Notes under the pieces: model-generated
Seen by the model: the letters and a program-made list of their open reading frames with translations, nothing else
What the model was told of the DNA's origin: nothing
Database searches by the model: none
Program-made: the position numbers and the translations under genes
From: Euphorbia lathyris
Taxonomy: Eukaryota; Streptophyta; Magnoliopsida; Malpighiales; Euphorbiaceae
Direction: 5' to 3'
DNA: 64,000 bases
NCBI RefSeq assembly: GCF_963576675.1
Contig: NC_088913.1
Coordinates: 18,116,001-18,180,000 of the forward strand
Shown: in pieces, positions 21,444 to 31,434 of the stretch
Layout of the letters: every line of letters begins with the position of its first letter
How positions within the stretch are numbered: the stretch's first letter is position 1

Positions 21444-24163
21444 TCATATTTGAGAAAGCAGTTTCACCATGCACGGACGTGGTTTATATTTAACCGGGAT
21501 AGGATTAGCCTTAGGCATTGTGAGCCCAAAACCCTCCTTCATATCCACCATTTCTTTGCCAACTCTTTCCCAATCGAAACATTGAATGATTGAACCTAAG
21601 GATAAACCAATCATGCGCAAGGCTAAGCCTTCGCCAGGACATTTCCTCCTTCCGGACCCAAAAGGCATCAATTTGAATCCATCTTTAACCGCATCAAATC
21701 CAATAAATCTTTCTGGCTTGAATTTTTTAGGCTCATCCCAAACCTTAGGATCATTTTGTATGGCCCACTGATTGACTAGCAACATTGTGCCACGTCGCAC
21801 TCGGTAGCCTCCGATGTGACACTCTTCCAAGGATTCATGAGGGAGTAACAATGGAGCAGTTGGATACATTCTCATTACTTCATTTATGACACATTGGAAA
21901 TAAGGAAGTCGTGATACATCAGATTCAGTCATTAGTTGATCATGTCCGATAATTGTATCGATTTCATTTTGTGCTTTTTTCAGAATTTCAGGATTGTTCA
22001 CTAAAAGTGATATTCCCCATTCCATAGTTGCCGATGAAGTGTCAGTTCCTGCTGATAGTAAAGCCTGTGCAAAGACAATGATTCAACAAGTATATTAATT
22101 TAGGTTATTGTATCATAATCATATTACGTTATTTATTTTTTGCATATAAAAATATATCATATAAATGTAATAAAAATGATAATCAGAACAAATATGTCAT
22201 GTTAGATATATTGTCTCTATGAATCGAGTTAGAAATTCACATATGAAGGTCAAACATGATTACAGAAATTCCACGCATAATTAGAGTTGTTTCGTGTATT
22301 ACTGTAGTTTAGGTTTGTGGTTATTTAGGTGTTATTTTTTAGGAGAAAGAAAGTTAATGTTTAAAGAGAGAAAATTCCAAAAATGATGATTTTGAAAAAT
22401 AAAAAATCTGTCCATAGTAAATATGATATTAATCAACTTCAATTCTTGAAAAGTTTCATTTTGAGGTCGTTATCGGCCAAATCTCGCAAAATCAATCCAA
22501 AATGGTTAATGATGTCAAACGCATGATTTGTTTTGTAATAAAAATAAACTACATATAACGATCTGTAAAAATGTGAAACCACATAAATTTTATTTAAAAT
22601 TAACCCTTATTTTTAATATATTTTACACAAATATTATAAATTAGTAAATAACTTATATAAGGTTGAATTTATAATTTATATAAAATTTAACCTTTGACTT
22701 GTATAACTATAAAGTAAGGACTTATTATTTAAATTTAAAAAACAAACCTACAAAATTATATAATGTGTTTTCTAAAATAAAGTGACCAACTACTGTAATG
22801 CACTTGTTTCAAAAAAAAACTACTGTAATACACTGATTGACTAATAATTATTTAGTCTGAATCAAAATAATATTTCTTCTATCTTCTACTTTTTTGGCAA
22901 TTCTTTGAAATTAAACTTTCTATTTTAAGTAGAAATTCAACTTAATAGGTATATTTTAATATATCTCAACCAATGATTGAGATTTAATTATTCAATAAAT
23001 AATCGATCAATATCTAGTATCGCCAATTAAATCTCAACTATTAATTTCGTTATTAATGATTGAGATTGACAATATAGTCTCTCAGTTCGGGAAGATTTCA
23101 ACCTTTGGTACCTGAAAATTTCTATAATAGGACGGGACCAGTAGTGATCTGGTCCGTAGTAGAATAATCAACAGTTAGAATGGTAATTAAGAAAACACAC
23201 GCATTATTAACTTACCAACAATAGACTTTTGATAGTTTCATCAGTGTAGAATTCCGGATCGGATTTTTGTAGCGACAACAATACCGGAATCAGTGTTTTG
23301 TTTCTCTCATCATTCTCGCTTGGAGAATCAATAGCTGCTCGTTTTCTATGTTCGGCAATCAAATATTCTATAAATCCATCTCTCTGTTCATGAGTCTCCT
23401 GAAACTTTTTCCCTTCCCCTTTAATTGCCCCCAACAACGGCAAATAATCCCCGACATTTGAATTAGCCAAGAACAATGTATCCGTCACCATCTTCCGAAA
23501 CCTCGCTACCTCCTCCACTTCTTCAACATTCTCCCCGTAATACTTCTTTCCCGAAATCATCCTCATCATCACATTCAACATCAGCTCGAAGAAAGGGGCT
23601 TTCAAATCAATAACGCCATCTTTATTCTTATAAAAACGGCCAAGCATCAACTTAACCTCTTCGCTTCGTATAGTAGAGAGCAATTGAAGACGATGGGAGG
23701 AAAGAATTTCGAGGCCCGATAGTTTACGGAGATTGCGCCACAAGTCACCATAAGGTGCCCAAATAATACTCGTGTAATTGTAACCAAAGTGTTTACCAAT
23801 GAGAATGCGAGGGCGGTTAGCCAGAGCAATGTCATTTTTCGTAAAACATTCTTCAGCGAGGGTTGGGGAAGAGATGAGAAAGACACGACGATGTCCGAAT
23901 TGTAAATAGAGTATCGGACCGTACTTTTCGGATAGACGGGCAAGAGATCGATGGAGGGGTTTTTTGAAAAGATGGAGATGGCCGATAATGGGGATCTTCG
24001 GGAACGGGCTTGGCGGGAAATTTCGAATTTTGTTGCGAAAATGATTGGTTATTGTATATAAAATAAGAAATAACACAATTAAGTAAAGAATCATGGTGTT
24101 AGATAAGATGGAGATAGGAAGTGTATTGGCTAAGAGATCAAGTGGATGGGATGCTAATTGCAT
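21444..24163 (-). CDS. Cytochrome P450, CYP81-like (two exons)
   Basis: A haem-thiolate monooxygenase anchored in the ER membrane; CYP81 members hydroxylate plant specialised metabolites such as isoflavonoids, lignans and glucosinolate intermediates, but the substrate cannot be read here. Exon 1 is 23216-24163 and exon 2 is 21444-22064. The 1151-bp intron (22065-23215) has GTAAGT and CACAG ends in phase 0, at the usual A-type position before the I-helix. The protein is 522 residues from the first Met. Motifs seen: an N-terminal hydrophobic anchor, the proline hinge PPSPFPKIPIIGHLHL, the I-helix AGTDTS (exon 2 start), ExxR (EVMR), PERF and the haem loop FGSGRRKCPG with Cys458. The CYP81 call rests on ECFTKNDIALANRPR and YNYTSIIWAPYGDLWRNLRK. 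A TATA box only ~11-21 bp upstream of the first ATG suggests translation starts at the second Met (24094), giving 499 residues and a typical anchor. No disruption is seen. Confidence 0.9.
22065..23215 (-). other. P450 intron
   Basis: The donor GTAAGT (23215 downward) and acceptor TTTGCACAG (ending 22065) join codons cleanly (SLLL|ALLSAGTDTS). The intron is AT-rich with no recognisable insertion. Confidence 0.85.
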
Positions 24164-24173
24164 TGGAACTATG

Positions 24174-24184
24174 TATTATATATA
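24174..24184 (-). promoter_or_regulatory. TATA box of the P450 gene
   Basis: TATATATAATA on the minus strand. With the usual 25-32 bp spacing, transcription would start near 24150, inside the codons after the first ATG (24163) and upstream of the Met at 24094. Confidence 0.55.
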
Positions 24185-24363
24185 GTATGAAGGATTAGTG
24201 TGTCACATGTATTAAATAATAAAATACAATTAAATAATAATATAAAAGGAGGTTATTTTAATAATTAATTTAACTGCTAATCACAATAATTATCATTGAT
24301 GTAAGAGAAATTTCACGTCCGTCACACAAATTTGATTTTTCAATTTGAGATAGATGATAATAC

Positions 24364-24680
24364 GAGGGTAAATTACATACTTAATGTACATTTATTTTTA
24401 TGCATAAAACTTTACGGCCTTATACTGACCTTCTACTAAAGTGTACAACAGATAAAAATGACCGATCAATCCTGATCCAACCGAGTAAATTACATACGTG
24501 ATGTATAATATTTAACATTTTCACATTTTGATATATAATATTTAATATTTTCACATTTTGATGTACAACTTTCACTTTTTCATATAAAACTTCACAGTCT
24601 TAGGATGACCTTCCACTAAAATGTATTTCAGGTAAAAATAATTGATCAATCCTAATTGATCAATCCTAATCAACCTACCA
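24364..24680. repeat. Imperfect tandem repeat upstream of the P450 gene
   Basis: Two related blocks (GTAAATTACATAC, ACTTCACAGTCTTA or ACTTTACGGCCTTA, GACCTTC(T/C)ACTAAA, GATCAATCCT) repeat across the region. A ~34-bp sub-repeat (TATAATATTTAA..TTTTCACATTTTGAT) is doubled at ~24498 and ~24532. Confidence 0.5.
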
Positions 24681-24740
24681 CATCACCAATTTTTTTTAAG
24701 GGACACATCCATCTCCTTCAATCCTTCTTCGATAAATTTA

Positions 24741-26352
24741 GGGAAAAGTACAAAAATAAACCTTGTGGTTTGGCCCATTTTCGAATTGCACCCCTATGGT
24801 TTAAAAGTTTGCAAAGTGGTACCATGTACTTCATTCCGTTAGCAAACACATACCAAATTGACTAACGGTGTTAAAAGTCAAAGGAAAAAGAGTTAATTTG
24901 GTCCTTATATTTATTTACTTTTATAATTTGACCCCCTTATTATCTAATTATCACAAACAAACTCCAAAATAAAAAATAAAAATTAAATATACCATTTTCT
25001 TCGTCTCTTTAATTTCTTTTTTTTCCTTCTTTCTCTCTTCTCTCTCTTAATTTCTCTCTCTAAAATAAAGCTACCACATGTTCCTTTGCAATAGATAATA
25101 GTTGGATTGAGAATGGAGAAGTTGATTATCCCCCATTCATAATAACAAAGCTGTAATAACAAATGTATGTATTGAGATAATCCCACTCTTTTCCCGGTTG
25201 GCAAATTCAATGCCATGGCGGGTTAACAATTAAAGGTTCGTTGGGGTAGTTGCATCCTCCCCCCATCCCTTTCCCCCTTAAAAAAACCCTTTCTCCATCT
25301 CCTCTGTTTCATCATTCTCTTCTTTTTCATCTGGGTTGTCTTTATTTTTTGTCAACAATCTCAGAATCTTAACAATGGCGGAATCGGTTACTGTTGAAAC
25401 TCAGCCTGAAAACAACAAAAAACACAAACTCCCAAACTTTCTCTTATCAGTCAGACTAAAGTATGTGAAACTGGGTTATCATTATTTAATCTCAAACGCT
25501 ATGTTCCTCCTCCTGATTCCACTTTTAGGCATAGCTTCTGCTCATTTATCGACACTAAGTATCGAAGATTTGGTCGAGCTATGGAGACAACTTCAGTTCA
25601 ACCTCGTATCAGTAACTCTATGTTCCTGTCTCATAGTATTCTTATCCACTCTTTACTTCATGAGCCGTCCCAGAAAAAAGTCTACTTACTAGATTTCGCT
25701 TGTTACAAGCCAGAGGAAGCTCGGATTTGCACAAGAGAGACTTTTATGGAGAGGTCAGCGTTAGCCGGAAGTTTCACTGAACAGAATTTGGCTTTTCAAC
25801 AGAAGATTCTAGAAAGATCGGGGTTAGGACAGAAGACATACTTGCCGGAGGCGGTGATGCGTGTGCCGCCAAATCCGTGTATGGCGGAGGCGAGGAAAGA
25901 GGCTGAGACTGTTACGTTTAGTGCTATTGATGAACTTTTGGGGAAAACAATAATCACCTTCTCCATTCTCAATCCAACTATTATCTATTATCTATTGTAA
26001 ACAAACATGTGGTAGCTTTATTTTAGAGAGAGAAATTAAGAAAGAGAGGAGAGAGAAAGAAGGAAAAAAAAAAAGAAATCAAAGAGAGATGGAGAAGATG
26101 ATATATTTGATTTTTATTTTTTATTTTGAAGTTTGTTTGTGATAATTAAATAATAAGGGGGTCAATTTATAAAAATAAATAAATATAAGGACCAAATTAA
26201 CTCTTTTCTCTTTGACTTTTAACACCGTTAGTCAATTTTGTATGTGTTTGCTAACGGAATGAAGTACATGGTACCACTTTGCAAAACTTTTAAACCACGG
26301 GGTGCAGTTCGAAAATGGGCCAAACCACAAGGTTTATTTTTGTACTTTTCCC
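24741..26352. mobile_element. Pack-MULE carrying a 3-ketoacyl-CoA synthase fragment
   Basis: Terminal inverted repeats of about 390-400 bp (24741-25127 and 25950-26352) begin GGGAAAAGTACAAAAATAAA. A perfect 9-bp duplication ATAAATTTA flanks it (24732-24740 and 26353-26361), as expected for the Mutator superfamily. There is no transposase. The interior holds a host gene fragment with its upstream leader, the definition of a Pack-MULE. Confidence 0.9.
25375..25949 (+). pseudogene. Captured 5' part of a 3-ketoacyl-CoA synthase (KCS)
   Basis: KCS condenses malonyl-CoA with long acyl-CoA in very-long-chain fatty acid elongation at the ER, for wax, suberin and seed oil. The fragment starts MAESVTVETQPE and shows two membrane segments (about residues 40-60 and 75-95). 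It then reads VYLLDFACYKPEE, CTRETFMERS, ERSGLGQKTYLPEAV and AMAEARKEAE-like sequence to DELLGKT, the N-terminal FAE1/CUT1/RppA-type region. An indel in the A-run at 25673-25679 shifts the frame, and the sequence stops before the catalytic Cys, joining the right TIR after LLGKT (chimeric tail ITFSILNP). The ~150-bp leader upstream (25220-25374) may also be captured. It cannot make an active enzyme; it might give antisense or small RNA. Confidence 0.85.
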
Positions 26353-26361
26353 ATAAATTTA

Positions 26362-26840
26362 GGCAAAAAATATTATTAGCCCCCTGATCTTTCATTTTTT
26401 GGTTCATTAAGCCATTGATCTGTTATTTGAATACATTAAACCTCTAATCATTTCTTTTTGGTGTCATTAAGCCCTTGAAGACCAAAAAAAGTAATTTTGA
26501 ATATAAAATTCGGTTAACAGACCGTTATTCACTGCACCTGCATTCGAAATTTATATTTTTTCACTGTTTGAAATCAGTTTCGGATGTGTAATGTGGATAT
26601 AAGAAAACTGTAAAAACATTAATTCAAACTGTAAAAAAAAATTAATAATTTCAAATACATATGAAGTTAATAGCATCTTATAACAGAATTACATATTCGC
26701 AACTTACTAATTGGTCATCAAGAGTTTAATGAGACCAAAAATAAAATAAAAAAAATAGAAATTTAATGTATCCAAATAAAAAATTAATAGCTTAATAAAC
26801 CAGAAATGAAAGATGAGGGACTTAATGATGCTTTTTAACC
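26362..26840. mobile_element. Mutator-like MITE abutting the Pack-MULE
   Basis: Inverted repeats of ~115 bp are present (left GGCAAAAAATATTATTAGCC; inverted right GGTTAAAAAGCATCATTAAG, with shared ATCTTTCATTT, CATTAAGC, GATACATTAAA). Right flank ATAAATATA (26841-26849) differs by one base from ATAAATTTA on the left, which is also the right target duplication of the Pack-MULE. Confidence 0.6.
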
Positions 26841-26849
26841 ATAAATATA

Positions 26850-28005
26850 TGAAAAGTTAGAGAGAATAAGGGATCTCCAACCAATCATGTATCTTAGATT
26901 GTTTGAACTTTGATAATTTAAACTTTTTATTATGTTCAATTTAGTCTCTATCAATTAATTCATTAATACGAATTTAATTCAATTTTTTTTTATTTTTTCG
27001 ATCATTTATTTCGCCTATTATATTTTATATAATTTTAACGTGTTTTTTAAAGTTTTGAAATGATCAAAGGTGAAAACGGATAAAAACATACGAGAATCGG
27101 AAACATCAGTTGTTGCAAAGATTACCAACAAAATCATACTCGACGGTAATATGTCGGTGACGTTTATATGGTTAGACAACACATTTTCGCGGTTGTGCAC
27201 GCTGGGCTTTGGCCCCTTTATCCCCCAAGTTCGTTGGGCAGCTTCTGCGACGGAATCCATTAGTAATGCTGAAAATTATATTTTTTCACTCAGCTGCTAC
27301 GACAAACAGAATCCGTCAGCAATGCTGAAATTTGTATTTTTCACTCAGCTGCTGTGACGTAACAGAATGCGTCGGCAATGCTGAAAATTGTATTTTTCAC
27401 TCTTTTCTTATCCAATTTAATTTATTTGTTTCCGATTTGATTTTAATAGGTTCTTTGGTGATAATTCAAGAGGAACTAAAACCTTTGAATGTCCAAGTAT
27501 AATTGTAAATTTATTTATTTTCTTTATTTTGCTTGTCGGCCTCGTTGTTTTGGGGATTTTCTCTTTCGTATTGCTTTTAATTATTTTTTGTGTTTGTAGT
27601 TGTTTGCTTATAGCTGAAAATGGACTAAATAACGATCATTAATTATTATGTGCATGAATTGACATTTAACCAGTAAAGTTTTCAAAATAAAAATCTCATT
27701 GTTTTACAGAAACTCATAAGATATATGGTCTGTTTGGTTTATCTGGTGTTTACTGTTTCTATTTGTCATTATGGTTTGCTTGGAAAATGCTACTTTCCCA
27801 AAAAACATGGATTCTTTGCTTTTGCTTTTACAAAAAGTAGGGATTCTCTGCTTTTGTATAAAGTTGTTCTTCGGCTATGAAAGGCAAACAATATGTGTCT
27901 AACCAAACACTTAAAAATCTTCCTTTTGAAGTGAAAATAAAAGGAGGAGAAAATAGAGTAACCAAACACCTCGTACAATGTAATGTCTAATAGTAATACT
28001 AATAG
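26850..28005. repeat. Spacer with a ~55-bp tandem triplication (27246-27405)
   Basis: Three copies of a unit with AATGCTGAAA...TTTTTCACTC start near 27265, 27321 and 27376; copies one and two also share AGCTGCT. No gene is seen elsewhere in the interval. Confidence 0.55.
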
Positions 28006-28013
28006 TATTTAGA

Positions 28014-28852
28014 GGGGCTAATTACTAATTTATCCTATTTGAGGGGGTCGATTAACATATTTGGCACATTTTTCTTCCATTTTTATCAAATTAGACACTT
28101 TCATCCATTCTGGACAAAAATCCCCCAACCTCCTCCTTTTCATTTATTTCAAATTCTTACAACAAAATTCAATAATTCAACCTAAGATCTAAGCATATTC
28201 ATACATTATTCAAGTTCGTATAAATATTCTTTCTTCATTTTACGTACACATTATTAAAGTAAGCGGTTGGTTAGTTGAATGTTTTCTCGTTGAACCCGTC
28301 ATTTCCGATTTTCTCCATTTGTGTCGATATATCGCATACATTGGTCGCATTTGCGATGACAGCTGCTTTTGTCGCATTTGTGACGAAAGTTATCGTATTT
28401 GCGGCGACTGTTGTTGCATTTGCAACAGAAGCAATGTTGTCGCAAATTCGACATGAGCAATTTTGTCGCAAATGCAACAATTATTGTCACAAATGCGAGA
28501 ACGTTCGACGCAAATGCGATAGGAGCAACTGTCATCGCAAATATGACAAATTTATGCGACATATCGATAAAAATGCGGGAAATTGGAAATGACGGTTCAA
28601 TGAGAAAGATTCAACTAACCAACCGTGTACTTGAATAATGTGTATGTAAAATGAAGAACAAAGAAGATGGAGAAGAGAGTGAAACAGATAAGATGAAACG
28701 AAAAGAGAGCGAAGAAGACGCTTGAGAGTCTGAGGAAGAATGTGAACTGAAATAAGGCTATTATTATTCAAAATGGATAAAAGTATTTACATAAGTAAAA
28801 TAAAAGGATATTGTATCAATATGTTAATGAAAGGCTAAATTAGTAATTACTC
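28014..28852. mobile_element. Foldback element: 839-bp near-complete inverted repeat
   Basis: The two halves are inverted copies almost to the centre (~28430). Ends read GGGGCTAATTACTAATTTA and, inverted, GAGTAATTACTAATTTAGCC. TATTTAGA flanks both sides (28006-28013 and 28853-28860), an 8-bp duplication. The centre is built of short repeats of the GTCGCATTTGYGAC kind. There is no protein-coding capacity. The RNA would fold into a long hairpin. Confidence 0.75.
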
Positions 28853-28860
28853 TATTTAGA

Positions 28861-30539
28861 GACCCGTGGCAAAAAACTGGCTGTTTCAAACAGTGTTTGA
28901 TCATTCTTTCTAGAGAGAACATTGACATATTCGAAACGTATCTAATTTTTCATTTTTCAACTATTTTTGTTTTTCTCAATTTCTTTTTATTTTCCTATTT
29001 TTTTATTTTATTTTTCCTCTTTTCGTATGAAAAAGGAAAGTCATTCAAATAAGTTGAGATGTCCCTTTTTTTCTGTTTTTTACTCATTTTTTAATTTTTA
29101 TTTTATTTTCTCCATTTTCTCCATACTTTTGATTTATAAAGGAGCAATCATCTATAGATAAGACTTTAATAAGAATATTTAATATAACATATTTATAATA
29201 TATTTTTAATTAGAGTATCACGTGGATCATTTATAATGGAACAATCATGTATGAATAATACATGATTGTTCAATTATAAAAATACTGATAATACATGATT
29301 ACCAAAAAAAGAAAGCTTTAATAATACTAAATATTTAATTTAAAATATTTCCACCAAAAAATAATATTTAATTTAAAATATTTCCACCAAAAAATAATAT
29401 TTACAAAATACTTTTAATCAGCATATCATGTGGATCTAGGTTTTTTTTATTTTTTTTTATAATACGGATCTAATTTCTTTTTTATATGATAAAAATACCA
29501 TAATTAAAAAATTCAATTCATACAGATTATATCAAGTATACAACATTCAAAAAAAAATATAAAACACTACAAAGAGCAAAATACAGAATATACAAATATA
29601 ATGATGCCACGTGCATACAGATATTAGAATATTAACAGTGGTTTTATGCTTAATATATCAATACCCTATGAATTTTTCTCAAAAATCCAATTTGCCTCTA
29701 AATTTAAAAAGTGTCTCATTAATCTTTTGTATTTGTTTAAAATAACCTACTATTTTATTTAAAGTAATATATTAGTTTTTAAAATTTGCTTACAAAAATT
29801 TAATAGCCCATTAAATTTGTTTAAAGTGATATATATTTAAATTTATCTTATTTCGCCACGTAGATTTAAGAAGTTAATAATGTTACTTTAAGCAAGTTCG
29901 AGAGGTTAATGAGACACTTTGAAAATTCAGAAAGGGTAATAACATTTTTAGACCAAGTTCAAGAGGCTCTTAATTTCGGCTATCTGTTAGAGGTGTTAAC
30001 GAGCCGAACTGAGACCAAACATATGTAGCTTTGACATTGACTCGTTCATATCTCGAGTTCAACTCTCTCGAACTAAGCTTTGACCAAGTCAAGATTTGAT
30101 CAAACTTAGATTGAACCGAGTTTTGCCGAGATTTGATCGAGCTTTAACTATATTCATCATACAAGTATATAGTAAGTCGCATAAGAGTATCTCCAATGGA
30201 GAATGATTAGATGAGTGTTTGGTGAGATTGATGGTGCTTGGAGGAGTGTTATGTAATGGAGAGATAAAGGGTGTTTGTTTTTTTTATGACAATTCTGACA
30301 CTTTTTGGCATCATTTCCATCTTTTATTTCAATAAAAAAATATAATTTTACACAATAAATAATAATTTGTAGGACTATAGTAACAACTTTTGAAGTTGTT
30401 TATCATTGAAGCATTTTTTAAATAAAATTATCAGAAATAATATAGATAAAAGAGAAATAAATGATATTTTTGGATGATTTGTTAAATTTTAACAACTTTT
30501 GAGTTGTTGTAGTAGACATGTTCTAAGAGATAATTTTAA
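28861..30539. other. AT-rich intergenic sequence
   Basis: No gene. Small features: a perfect 14-bp-stem hairpin (GAACAATCATGTAT, loop, ATACATGATTGTTC, ~29239-29271) and a 33-bp tandem duplication (~29330-29400, CCACCAAAAAATAATATTTA). A stretch rich in GAGCT/CTCGA-like words at 30000-30160 resembles 43630-43790. Confidence 0.45.
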
Positions 30540-30890
30540 AAAAAGGTTTATTATATCATTTGTTCTGAACTTTTTCAAAAAATTTGATTGATCCTTTGAA
30601 CTCTTAAAATATCTCGGTAGCTCCTTAATTTGCATAAAATGTACTCAATTATTAAAAAAAAAAGTAAGTTATACACAGAATGTGTGTTGCAAACACATTG
30701 AAAAAGTAATGACCAAGGTTGTAGCATGGAGTTCTAATATACGAGAGGACAAGTTTTACAGTTGAACAAGTAAGGACTTCCATTTTGATATGTTTTAATC
30801 TATTTTGTGAATTATGTAATAACATTTTAAAACGCATGCAACACGCCTTCTGCATGTAGGTTACGTTTTTGTAACCGGTTGATTAATTGA
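30540..30890. mobile_element. Truncated copy of the 37387 MITE family
   Basis: It shares TCATTTGT...GAACTT, GATTGATC, ATATCTCGGTAGCTCC, GCATAAAATGTA, the GTTTTACAGTTGAACAAGTAA centre and ACGCATGCAACACG with the copies at 37387-37855 and 38035-43322. The right end is missing or displaced by the gypsy insertion 46 bp away. Confidence 0.5.
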
Positions 30891-30935
30891 TTGCGATTGC
30901 ATAGAACGATAACTGCTAGTGATACTAGTGTAAGT

Positions 30936-31434
30936 GATACGGATTGAAAGCGAGAAATGAAGGTTTTAGTCGTAAACCAACAAAGATGTTCTTCTCAAAC
31001 TTAACTTGAAGGAGTGAATCCCGATAACAAGGTATAAACCTTAATTCTCAAAGAGAAATGATATTTTTGATTGATAAAAGTTGTTCCATTCTTACAAAAT
31101 GAGGGTATAAATACATCCCCCAATGACCGACGCTACCCTTATTAGGGCTACAAAAAGGCATAAGACAAAGGGCAAAATGGATAGTCTGCTCAGACAAGGA
31201 GTACGACGGCGCAGGTACGGAATGTCAGACTGTCTGTTGGTCGACTTCCTGAGGAAGTAATCTTGGCGATCCGCCCATGCTCATATGTGGATACGCCTTC
31301 AGGCGTACTCCTAGATCCGCCTTGCTCGCGTGTCTTGGGGATCCGCCCTTCCAGGTGCATCCTCTGTGAGCTTGATTCTTGAAGACCCGCTAGAGTCCGC
31401 GCGATCAGTGTGGCCAGTTCGGATGTCCGCATCA
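30936..31434 (-). repeat. 3' LTR of the CRM-like element
   Basis: It runs from TGATACGG to GCATCA in plus orientation and is nearly identical to 36041-36540. The last ~40 codons of the polyprotein lie in it (31311-31434). Confidence 0.9.

Noticed and set aside
25375..26000. A functional 3-ketoacyl-CoA synthase gene
   Set aside because: It lacks the catalytic region, has a frameshift and is enclosed in Mutator-type arms.
28275..28638. Short coding frames rich in Ala/Thr/Cys in both strands of the foldback
   Set aside because: They are translations of the CATTTGCGAC repeats and mirror each other across the inverted repeat.
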